This document shows positions 55,898 through 63,785 of a stretch of 64,000 nucleotides of DNA, one piece after another. The position numbers and the translations under genes are program-made. A model generated the notes under the pieces. That model searched no databases, was not told where the DNA came from, and saw only the letters and a program-made list of their open reading frames with translations. This DNA is from RYN-230 sp963844695 (GTDB taxonomy: Bacteria > Actinomycetota > Actinomycetes > Streptosporangiales > Streptosporangiaceae): positions 186,001 to 250,000 of the forward strand of contig CAWJPL010000002.1 in assembly GCA_963844695.1 (NCBI GenBank). The letters are read 5' to 3'. Positions within the stretch are counted from its first letter, which is position 1. Each line of letters opens with the position of its first letter.

Positions 55898-57241
55898 CTA
55901 CTTCTGTAGGCCCGCCTGCTTGAACACGGCGTTCTGCCCGTTGGCGGCGAACGTCATCGCCTTGGCCACCGCGGTCCCGTTGATGAGCTGCGAGATCGCG
56001 ATCTCCTCGTCCTGCTGACTCTGGTTGAAGGCCGTGGAGGGCGGGAACGGAGCCGGCTCGGCGTGTGCGGCGACGTAGGACAGGGCCTGCAGGTAGTCGC
56101 TGGGCACACCCTTGATGTCCGAGCTCGCCACCGACTTGTCGACCGCGAGCCCCGGCTCGTCCCGGGCCAGGATCTCGGCCTTGTTGAACGCCGGAGTGGA
56201 CAGGTACTGCATCAGCTTCCAGGCTGCGTTCTGCTGGTCCTGGGGGACGTTGGGGTTGATGAACATGCCCCAGGGGCCGAGCGGCATGCACGGGTTGGCG
56301 GTCAGGCACTGCGGGGCCTGGAAACCGACCACGCCTGCGATGGGCGAGCCCGCCGCGGGGGTGAACTCATGGCCGGTGAAGGTGGTGATCCCGTCGTAGT
56401 CCATGGCCACCTTGCCCTGGTCGAAGTCGTTCACGCAGTTGACGGCCGTGAAGGCTCCGACGCCCTTGGGGGCGTCCTTGGTCATCAGCTGCTGGTAGAG
56501 CGTGGCCCACTTGAGCGCGCCCGGGGAGTCGAGCAGTGAGTTCCACTTCGGCCCGACCATGAACCCTTTGTTGCTGGCGCTGTAGGGGATGTAGTACGCC
56601 TCGCCGAAGTGGAAGGTGGCGATGGCGGCGCCGGCCTCGCTGCCCCGGGTGCAGAAGCCGGGCGTGCCGGTCTTCTGGGTGACGGCGTTCGCGTCGGCCA
56701 GGATCTGCGGCCAGGTCGTCGGGGGAGTGCTGATCCCGGCCTGCTTGAGCAGCTTCTTGTTGTAGGCCAGGATCGCGCCGTCCACGAACTGCGGCAGGCA
56801 GTACAGGGTGCCGTTCAGCGAGCAGTTGCCCAGCTCGGACATGTCGTTCAGGTTGAACCCGCTCACCGCGAGCTTCTTGTTGGCGACCAGCGGCTTCAGC
56901 GGCACGCCGCCCAGCAGCCCGACGTCCTGGCTGATCAGGGACGTCGGTCCCTCATACATCGCGAACGCGCCGGACTTGGCGCGCTGGGCGATCGTCTCCT
57001 TGTCCAGGATGCCGGCTTCCGGGATGGCGTTCACCGTCACCTTGATCCCCGTCGCCTTGGTGAACGGGGCCAGGTGGGACGACTGGTAGGTCCAGAAGTC
57101 CGCGTTGGTGGTCCAGATGGTGATCTGCTTAGCCACCGAGGCCGAGCCGCTCCCGGATGATCCCGACGACGACGATCCGCCGCACGCGCTCACCAACAAG
57201 CCGATCGCCGCGCACGCTGCGGCCAAGTATCTTAGGCGCAC
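55898..57241 (-). CDS. sugar-binding lipoprotein of ABC importer
   Basis: The roughly 447-residue family 1 solute-binding lipoprotein has a signal peptide ending in lipobox LLVSACGG, a Ser/Gly linker, and ITIWTTNADFWTYQS leading the binding domain. GTG 57241 is chosen because AAGGAGGG lies 4-11 bp upstream; the open frame further up lacks homology. It has several Cys (ELGNCSLNGTLYCLP, FCTRG, APQCLTANPC), more than most relatives, suggesting disulfides. It opens the leftward operon and is divergent from the GntR gene. Confidence 0.92.
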   Translation of the reverse strand: MRLRYLAAACAAIGLLVSACGGSSSSGSSGSGSASVAKQITIWTTNADFWTYQSSHLAPFTKATGIKVTVNAIPEAGILDKETIAQRAKSGAFAMYEGPTSLISQDVGLLGGVPLKPLVANKKLAVSGFNLNDMSELGNCSLNGTLYCLPQFVDGAILAYNKKLLKQAGISTPPTTWPQILADANAVTQKTGTPGFCTRGSEAGAAIATFHFGEAYYIPYSASNKGFMVGPKWNSLLDSPGALKWATLYQQLMTKDAPKGVGAFTAVNCVNDFDQGKVAMDYDGITTFTGHEFTPAAGSPIAGVVGFQAPQCLTANPCMPLGPWGMFINPNVPQDQQNAAWKLMQYLSTPAFNKAEILARDEPGLAVDKSVASSDIKGVPSDYLQALSYVAAHAEPAPFPPSTAFNQSQQDEEIAISQLINGTAVAKAMTFAANGQNAVFKQAGLQK

Positions 57242-57821
57242 TTTCCCTCCTTGCCAGTGATGACGCTGACCGCTGACGACGGTCAGATGAAAATCGCCCA
57301 AAAGCGACATAGCTGCCCATGTTGTGCGACTGTGCGCTGGATCGGACGTGGCTCGGGCGCCGGTGCCCTGCCCGTGCGGTGCTAAGGCCGCCTGGCGGAG
57401 TGGCGGAGAACCCACATGCTGCATCGTGCTCTCCCAGTGCGGAGCCGGTGGTCGCATACTCGGCCAGTTCGGCGTATTCTGTCAACAACTTACGATAAAC
57501 GAATATCTGTTGTTATAGCTCGTGGCCCGATTGGCGGCCGGAACGTGACCTGAGGGCCTGCGGCCCCGCCCGTCCCGGCCGGATCACGCAGCCCAGACGG
57601 GTACGGCGGGGGGCGCGGGTCAGAGCGGGGGCTGCGGGGCCAGCCTGGCGGGGCTGATCGGGAGACGAGGCTTGACACTGCCGCGACGGCGACTCTATGT
57701 TGACTTGCGCTCAGGTTAATTGGAGACTGTCAACATTGTGCAATGACGCCGGTGAGCTGAGTGGCCAGCGTGCCTGCTGGTGATAATTCGTTGACGATTG
57801 TCGGCGAATGAGGAGTGAACC
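57242..57821. promoter_or_regulatory. divergent control region with repeated GTCAACA boxes
   Basis: The 580-bp gap separates the transporter and GntR arms of the catabolic locus and has no gene. GTCAACA occurs at 57481-57487 and 57729-57735, and inverted (TGTTGAC) at 57698-57704. CATTGTGCAATG (57734-57745) and AACAAC/GTTGTT (57484-57514) are further inverted repeats. These are candidate sites for the GntR/FCD protein, whose family often binds TTGT/ACAA-type palindromes. Confidence 0.5.
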
Positions 57822-58595
57822 ATGCCACCGAGGCGGATCAGGAAGGTGCCGTCGGCGCTCACGCCGGCCAGCCGTAAGAGCCTGGGCGAGGACGTAGCGG
57901 AGCGACTCCGCGAGGCGATCCTGCACGGGGAGCTGAGCCCCGGCCAGCGCCTGCGGGAAGAGGAGCTCAGCGCGCGGCTGGAGGTGAGCCGCGGGCCGGT
58001 ACGGGACGCTTTCATCCTGCTGGAACGCGAAGGGCTGGTCCGGTCGTCGCGGAACCGGGGCGTCTCCGTGGTCGAGCTCACCCGCAACGACCTGCAGGAG
58101 ATCTACACCCTCCGGTCCGCGCTGGAGCCGATGGCGATCACCCTGGCCATCCAGCGCGGCGACGCTGAGGACCTGGCCGAGATGGACGCGAGCCTGGCCG
58201 AGATGACGTCCGCGTTCTCCAGGCGGATCACCGAGCGCGACGCGGCCCGCCTGGACGTGGAGTTCCACGACACCATCTACCACGCCGCCCACCACCAGCG
58301 CCTGTCCAACGCCTGGGAGCAGATCAGGCTGCCCACCTACTGGTTCATGCTGTCCCGCAACGTGGCCAGCCCCGACTGGCGCGATGGGACGGTGAAGGGA
58401 CATGCCGAGATCCTCAAGGTCATCAGGTCCGGGGACGAGCACGCGGCCGCCGGGATGATCACGGAGCACATCTCGTTCGCGTACGAGCGGATCCTGCAGA
58501 GCTACCTCAACTCCAAGTCCGAGCCGTCCGACGGTGCGGATACCAGCAGTCCCATCCCTGCCCCGCTGGCTGCCAGCAAGCGAATACCCCTCTGA
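57822..58595 (+). CDS. GntR-family regulator with FCD domain
   Basis: The 257-residue protein has a GntR winged helix (LGEDVAERLREAILHGELSPG, EELSARLEVSRGPVRDAFILL, GLVRSSRNRGVSVVELT) and a helical FCD effector domain with metal-ligand-type residues (DVEFHDTIYHAAHH, KGHAEILKVIRSGD, TEHISFAYERI). FCD regulators usually sense organic or sugar acids. It lies between the transport and enzyme arms and probably controls both. Confidence 0.93.
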   Translation: MPPRRIRKVPSALTPASRKSLGEDVAERLREAILHGELSPGQRLREEELSARLEVSRGPVRDAFILLEREGLVRSSRNRGVSVVELTRNDLQEIYTLRSALEPMAITLAIQRGDAEDLAEMDASLAEMTSAFSRRITERDAARLDVEFHDTIYHAAHHQRLSNAWEQIRLPTYWFMLSRNVASPDWRDGTVKGHAEILKVIRSGDEHAAAGMITEHISFAYERILQSYLNSKSEPSDGADTSSPIPAPLAASKRIPL

Positions 58596-58657
58596 CGATC
58601 ATGATCGCGAGAAACGATGCGACTCGGTAGTTACTGCACCCCGGCGGTGCGCTAGCC

Positions 58658-59639
58658 ATGCCCACCGTGGTCATCGCCTATGGCCAGCGCGCGCAGACGA
58701 CGCTGGAGACGGACCTGCTGGAGGGGATGGGTTATCAGGTCCGTCACACCAGTGGCATCCCGGTTCCCCTCGGCGAGGAGCTGGCCGACGCCGCCGCGAT
58801 ACTGGTCACCGTCCAGGAGATCACCGACGCGACGCTGGCCGCGATGCCCGCCTGCAAGCTCGTCGCCAGGGTCGGCACCGGGCTGGACAGCATCGACCTG
58901 GACGCGGCGGCCCGGCGCGGCGTCCTGGTCACCAACGTCGCCGACTACTCGGTGGACGAGGTGTCAACGCATGCCATCGCGCTGCTGCTGGCCTCCGCCC
59001 GGCGGCTGCCGCAGTACCTGGACCTGGTCCGGGCCGGCCAGTGGGACTCGGTCGGCGCCGGGACCATCCGCCGGCTCCGGGACCAGACGCTCGGCCTGGC
59101 CGGATTCGGCCGGATCGGCCAGGCGACCGGGGTCAAGGCGCTCGGCCTCGGGCTCCGGGTGCTGGTCTGCGACCCGTTCAGGCCCGCGGCGGACATCGCG
59201 GCGGCCGGGGCGGAGCCCGTCGACTGGGCCACCCTGCTGGGCGAGTCGGACTATCTGTCCCTGCACGTCCCGCTCACGCCGGAGTCTGTCCACCTGATCG
59301 ACGGCTGCGGCGCTGAGCGCCATGAAACCGTCGGCCGTGCTCATCAACACCGCCCGCGGCGGGCTGGTGGACGAGGCCGCGCTGGCCGCGGCCGTCCGGT
59401 CCGGGGAGATCGCCGGGGCCGCGCTCGACGTGCTGGCCCACGAGCCACCGCCCAGCGACGACCCCCTGCTGCACGACCCCAGAATCCTGATTACGCCCCA
59501 CACGGCGTGGTACTCCCAGGAAGCCCAGCGGGACGTGGTGGTCCGGGCGTGCGAGGACGTGCAGCGGGTGCTGTCTGGCCAGCCGGCCCGTTCGCCGGTC
59601 AACGTGCCGGTCATCGCGGCGCCCGAGCCCTCGGCATGA
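58658..59639 (+). pseudogene. D-2-hydroxyacid dehydrogenase (C-terminal-binding-protein-like), frameshifted
   Basis: This NAD-dependent dehydrogenase has VARVGTGLDSIDLDAA, the cofactor motif LAGFGRIGQATGVKALG, the catalytic Arg in LINTARGGLVDEAAL, Glu in ALDVLAHEPP and His in ITPHTAWYSQEA. The frame changes near 59306, with one extra T after LIDG. The repaired protein is about 326 residues. It lacks an ACT domain, so serine synthesis is unlikely; reduction or oxidation of a 2-keto/2-hydroxy acid of the catabolic pathway fits better. Its stop overlaps the SDR start as ATGA. Confidence 0.88.
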
Positions 59640-60500
59640 CCGGGCCCCTGGTCGACCTGGCGGGACGGCACGCGGCGGTGACCGGCGCGGCCAGCGGTCT
59701 CGGCCGGGCTGTCGCGCACACGCTGGCCGGGGTGGGGGCGCGGGTCAGCGTGCTGGACGTCAACGAGGCCGGCGCGGCGCAGACCGTGGCCCAGATCCGC
59801 GACGCGGGCGGCCGCGCCGACGCGATCAGCTGCGACGTCGCGGACCCGGGCAGCATCGCCGCCGCCTTCGAGCAGGTGGCCGGCTCCGGGCCGGCCGACA
59901 TCCTGGTGAACAACGCGGGGATCAATCCGCGCGGGGCCAGCCTGGAGGTCACCGACGAGGTCTGGGCGCACACCATGGCCGTCAACCTGGCCGGCTACTT
60001 CCTCTGCGCCCGGCGTTTCGCCGAGCAGCTCCTCGCGGCGGCCGATCCGCAGCGCCCGGCGGACGGGCCCGTGGCGCAAGGGACCCGTGGTGCAGGGGAC
60101 CGTGGCGCACGGGACGGTGGTGAACGTCAGCTCCATCGGCGGGAGCACCTCGCTCGGCCGGGGCAACTTCGTGTACGGCGTGTCCAAGGGCGGTGTCGAG
60201 CAGCTGACCCGGGAGCTGGCCGTGGCCTGGGCCCCGCGGGGCATCCGGGTCAACGCGGTCGCCCCGTGCCAGATCGCCACCGACGGGCTCCGGGCGCTCA
60301 GCGCGAGTCCCAGCGCCGAGGGGCGGCTGATCGACACCTTCCTGGGCGGCATCCCGCTGGGCCGGCTGGTGGAGCCCGCCGAGGTGGCCGCGGCCGTGGC
60401 CTTCCTGGCCTCCGACGCGGCCGCGATGATTACCGGCGTCGTCCTGCCGGTGGACGGCGGCAACCTGGCCCTCAACGCCGGCGGCACGATCGGCGAATAA
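59636..60500 (+). pseudogene. short-chain dehydrogenase with pentapeptide repeat, frameshifted
   Basis: The SDR has VTGAASGLGRAVAHTLAGVG, DILVNNAGINPRG, VVNVSSIGGSTSLGRGN and the active site FVYGVSKGGVEQLTR. Before VVNVSS a 15-bp unit occurs three times (60071, 60087, 60102), encoding VAQGT, VVQGT and VAHGT. One extra C at about 60086 breaks the frame inside this array. The repaired protein is about 287 residues, longer than usual by the repeat. It belongs to the catabolic operon. Confidence 0.87.
60071..60116 (+). repeat. 15-bp tandem repeat in SDR gene
   Basis: Units GTGGCGCAAGGGACC, GTGGTGCAGGGGACC and GTGGCGCACGGGACG are followed by GTGGTGAACGTC, the native strand they copy. One extra C sits between units 1 and 2. 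Confidence 0.88.
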
Positions 60501-60508
60501 GGAGCAGC

Positions 60509-60757
60509 ATGTCGAGAGTGGAACTGACGGTGCCGGCCTACGGCATGGCCGACACCGAGAGCGTGGTGCTGCGCTGGCTGCACCAGCCCGGCGAGCGGGT
60601 GGCCGAAGGGGAGCCCGTGGTCAACATCGAGACGGCCAAGGCCGAGGTCACCCTGGAGAGCCCGGCCACGGGCGTCCTGGGACCGCATCTCGTCGACATC
60701 GACGTCGAGATCCCCACCGGGACCGTACTGACCTGGATCGAGGTGGATGGCGGGTGA
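60509..60757 (+). CDS. free-standing lipoyl-domain protein
   Basis: The 82-residue protein is a complete lipoyl/biotinyl domain and nothing more: VPAYGMADTESVVLRWLHQ, the modified Lys in NIETAKAEVTLESPATG, and a closing strand PTGTVLTWIEV. GGAG lies 4 bp before ATG 60509. It overlaps the E1 alpha gene by 4 bp. The order (lipoyl, E1 alpha, E1 beta) implies that it carries the acyl group from the E1. No acyltransferase (E2 core) or dihydrolipoamide dehydrogenase is encoded nearby. Confidence 0.88.
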   Translation: MSRVELTVPAYGMADTESVVLRWLHQPGERVAEGEPVVNIETAKAEVTLESPATGVLGPHLVDIDVEIPTGTVLTWIEVDGG

Positions 60758-61797
60758 GAGCCCACACGGACATCACCGAGGCGCTGCCCGGTACCGGCAT
60801 CGACCTGGGCGAGACGTCCTCCGCCGAGGCGGCCGGCTGGCTGGAGCGGATGCTGCTGATCCGCGAGTTCGAGTCCACCGCCGGCCCGCTGGCCGCGGCG
60901 GGCACCATCCCGGGCGGCATGCACTCGGCCATCGGCCACGAGGCGGTCGCCGTCGGGGTCGGCTCGGTGCTCCGCCCGGACGACGTGGCCGCCGCGCCGC
61001 ACCGCAGCCACCACGTCGCGCTGGCCAAGGGGATGGATCCGGCGCTCATGATGGCCGAGCTGTTCGGCAAGCGGACTGGCTCCTCCGGAGGCCGCGGCGG
61101 TCACATGCACCTGGCTGACTTCGGCGTCGGCTTCTTCGGGTCGAACGGCATCGTCGGGGCCGGGGTCGGGCTGGCCCTCGGCGCCGCCCTCGCCCAGTCC
61201 TACCGGGACGAGCCGCGGGTCGCGGCCGGGTTCTTCGGCGACGGCGGGGCCAACACCGGCCGGGTGTGGGAGTTCGTCAACCTCGCCGCGGCCTGGCACC
61301 TGCCGCTGCTGGTCGTCTGCGAGAACAACGGGTACGCGGTGGAGACCCCGATCAGTGTCGCGATGGCGGGTGAGTCCATCGCCGGGCGGGCCGCCGGGTT
61401 CGGCCTGCCCGCCGTGCAGGTCAACGGCCAGGACGTCGCGGCCGTGCACCAGGCCGCGGCCGACGCGGTGGCGCTGGCCCGGTCCGGCGGCGGCCCGACG
61501 TTCATCGAGGCCCTGACCTACCGGCATCTCGGGCACGACATCGGTGAGCGCGGTCAGTACCGCACCGCCGAGGAGGTCGCCTGGTGGGAGCGTCACCGGG
61601 ACCCGATCGAGCGGCTCCGGGCCGCCCTGGTGGCCCGGGGGGACCTGGACGACGCGGGCTACGAGCAGGCGGCCGAGCGGGTCCGGGACCAGGTCGCCGC
61701 GGCGGTGTCCGCGGCCGAGGCGGCGCCCCTGCCCGACCCCGCGACGGTCGCCGACGGGGTCACCGCTACCGAGCTGAACATAAGGACTGGATCATGA
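60754..61797 (+). CDS. 2-oxoacid/acetoin dehydrogenase E1 component, alpha subunit
   Basis: The 347-residue TPP enzyme has the diphosphate-binding motif FFGDGGANTGRVWEF with ENNGYAVETP, plus GRGGHMHLADFGVGFFGSNG and YRHLGHDIGERGQY, as in PdhA and AcoA. It decarboxylates a 2-oxo acid (or cleaves acetoin) and passes the acyl unit to lipoamide. GTG 60754 overlaps the lipoyl gene, and the stop overlaps E1 beta. Confidence 0.93.
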   Translation: MRAHTDITEALPGTGIDLGETSSAEAAGWLERMLLIREFESTAGPLAAAGTIPGGMHSAIGHEAVAVGVGSVLRPDDVAAAPHRSHHVALAKGMDPALMMAELFGKRTGSSGGRGGHMHLADFGVGFFGSNGIVGAGVGLALGAALAQSYRDEPRVAAGFFGDGGANTGRVWEFVNLAAAWHLPLLVVCENNGYAVETPISVAMAGESIAGRAAGFGLPAVQVNGQDVAAVHQAAADAVALARSGGGPTFIEALTYRHLGHDIGERGQYRTAEEVAWWERHRDPIERLRAALVARGDLDDAGYEQAAERVRDQVAAAVSAAEAAPLPDPATVADGVTATELNIRTGS

Positions 61798-62804
61798 CCG
61801 CCACCGCCAGCAGTCAGGTCACCAGCCGCCGGACCACGTTGTCCCGCGCCTACCGCGACGGCCTGGCCGAGGAGATGGCCCGCGACCCGAGCATCCTGGT
61901 CATGGGCACCGACCTGTATGAGCGCGGTGGTCACTGGGCCCAGGTGACCGGCCTCGGCCCGCAGTTCGGCCGGGACCGGGTGCGCAACACCCCGATCTCG
62001 GAGGCGGCGATGGTCGCCGCCGGGGTGGGTGCCGCCCTGGACGGCCTGCGCCCCGTGGTGGACCTCAACTTCACCGACTTCTCCTTCGGGGCCATGGACG
62101 AGATCGTGAACCAGGCGGCGAAGGTGCGCTACTGGTGGAACCGCCCGGTGCCGCTGGTCATCCGGGGCACGACCGGGTTCGCCGGCGGCGGCGCGCAGCA
62201 CAACAACAGCCTGGAGGCGTGGTTCTGCCACGTGCCCGGCCTGCTGGTCGCCATGCCGAGTACCCCGGCCGACGCCAAGGGCCTGATCAAGACGGCGCTG
62301 CGCGGCGAGGACCCGGTCATCTTCCTGATGCACAAGATGCTGACCGGCCTGCGCGGCGAGGCCGGCGGCCCGGACGACCTGGTGCCCTTCGGCCAGGCCG
62401 CGATCCGGCGGCCGGGCACCGACGTCACCGTCGCGAGCTACGGGGTCATGGTGGGCAAGGCGCTGCGCGCCGCCGAGACGCTCGCGGCCGACGGCATTGA
62501 CGTCGAGGTCATCGACATGCGCACGCTGATGCCGCTGGACCTCGACACGGTGCAGCGCTCCGCGCAGCGCACCCGCCGCCTGGTGGTCGCGACCGAGGCT
62601 TACCGGCACGGCGGCGTCGGCGGGGAGATCGCCGCGGCGATGTCGGAGAGCCTGTTCGGCGAGCTGGCCGCGCCGGTCCGCAGGGTCGGCGCCGCCTTCG
62701 CCCCGGTGCCGCACAGCCCGGTGCTGCTGGACGCGCTCACCCCGGGGCCCGACGAGGTCGAGCAGGCCGTGCGGGCCGTGCTGCAGCCGCGCGGGGACGG
62801 GTAG
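61794..62804 (+). CDS. 2-oxoacid/acetoin dehydrogenase E1 component, beta subunit
   Basis: The 336-residue partner of E1 alpha has RVRNTPISEAAMVAAGVGAA, LNFTDFSFGAMDEIVNQAAK, GTTGFAGGGAQHNNSLEAWF and VEVIDMRTLMPLDLDTV, all typical. Start ATG overlaps the alpha stop by 4 bp, so the subunits are made together. Sequence does not tell pyruvate-, branched-chain- and acetoin-type substrates apart. Confidence 0.94.
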   Translation: MTATASSQVTSRRTTLSRAYRDGLAEEMARDPSILVMGTDLYERGGHWAQVTGLGPQFGRDRVRNTPISEAAMVAAGVGAALDGLRPVVDLNFTDFSFGAMDEIVNQAAKVRYWWNRPVPLVIRGTTGFAGGGAQHNNSLEAWFCHVPGLLVAMPSTPADAKGLIKTALRGEDPVIFLMHKMLTGLRGEAGGPDDLVPFGQAAIRRPGTDVTVASYGVMVGKALRAAETLAADGIDVEVIDMRTLMPLDLDTVQRSAQRTRRLVVATEAYRHGGVGGEIAAAMSESLFGELAAPVRRVGAAFAPVPHSPVLLDALTPGPDEVEQAVRAVLQPRGDG

Positions 62805-62807
62805 CCG

Positions 62808-63785
62808 ATGTCCCTGCCGGACCTGCCGCTCGACGAGCTGCGCAGCTACCAGCCCCAGCTGGACACCCCGGCCGGCGCGGCCGGGTTCTGGGCGGACACG
62901 CTCGCCGACGCGGCCCGGCTGCCGGTGGCGGCCACGTTCGAGCGGGTCGCCACCGGCTTGCGCCTGGTGGACACCTTCGACGTGTGCTTCGCCGGCTACG
63001 GCGGTCACCCGATCCGCGGCTGGCTGCACCTGCCCGCCAGCCAGGCCGGCCCGCTGCCCTGTGTCGTGCAGTACGTCGGCTACGGCGGCGGCCGGGGCCT
63101 CGCCCACGACAACGTGTTCTGGGCCGTGGCCGGCTACGCGCACTTCATCATGGACACCCGGGGGCAGGGCGCCGCCGGGTCGGTCGGCGACACTCCCGAT
63201 CCGGAGCCGGCCGGCCCGTCTCATCCCGGCTTCATGACCCGTGGCATCCTCGACCCGGCGACCTACTACTACCGGCGGCTCTACGTCAACGCGGTGCGAG
63301 CGGTCAACGCCGCACGTGGTCACGACCGGGTCAACGGGGCGCGCGTCGTGGTGGCGGGCGGCAGCCAGGGCGGCGGCCTGTCCCTCGCCGTCGCGGGGCT
63401 GCGCGGCGATCTGTCCGGCGTGCTGGCCGATGTGCCGTACCTCAGCCACTTCCGCCGCGCGATCAACGTCGCCGAGCGCGGACCGTACCTGGAGATCGCC
63501 CGGTACCTGAAGGCGGACCGGCGGCGGACCGACGACGTGCTGCGCACCCTGGACTACTTCGACGTCGCGGCGCTGGTCGCCGCGGCGACCGCGCCCGCCC
63601 TGTTCTCGGTGGCGCTGCAGGACGACGTCTGCCCGCCGTCCACGGTCTACGCGGCCTACAACTCCTACGGTGGGCCGCGCCAGATCGTCGAGTACCCGTT
63701 CAACGACCATGAGGGCGGCGAGGGGTTCCAGCGCCAGGCCCAGCTGGAATGGCTAGCCGATCTGCTCGGGGCGGGCCACGCCTAG
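62808..63785 (+). CDS. acetylxylan esterase / cephalosporin-C deacetylase (CE7)
   Basis: The 325-residue alpha/beta hydrolase of the AXE1 family has HPIRGWLHLPASQAG, FIMDTRGQGA, the nucleophile Ser in VVAGGSQGGGLSLAVAG, Asp in ALQDDVCPPSTVYAAYN and His in YPFNDHEGGEGFQ. These enzymes deacetylate small acetylated sugars. It has no signal peptide, so it acts in the cytoplasm on imported substrate. It starts 3 bp after E1 beta. The 3' end overlaps the convergent gene by 33 bp. Confidence 0.93.
   Translation: MSLPDLPLDELRSYQPQLDTPAGAAGFWADTLADAARLPVAATFERVATGLRLVDTFDVCFAGYGGHPIRGWLHLPASQAGPLPCVVQYVGYGGGRGLAHDNVFWAVAGYAHFIMDTRGQGAAGSVGDTPDPEPAGPSHPGFMTRGILDPATYYYRRLYVNAVRAVNAARGHDRVNGARVVVAGGSQGGGLSLAVAGLRGDLSGVLADVPYLSHFRRAINVAERGPYLEIARYLKADRRRTDDVLRTLDYFDVAALVAAATAPALFSVALQDDVCPPSTVYAAYNSYGGPRQIVEYPFNDHEGGEGFQRQAQLEWLADLLGAGHA

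Noticed and set aside
61659..63710. A 683-codon minus-strand open frame
   Set aside because: It is antisense to E1 alpha/beta and the esterase, which have clear catalytic motifs.
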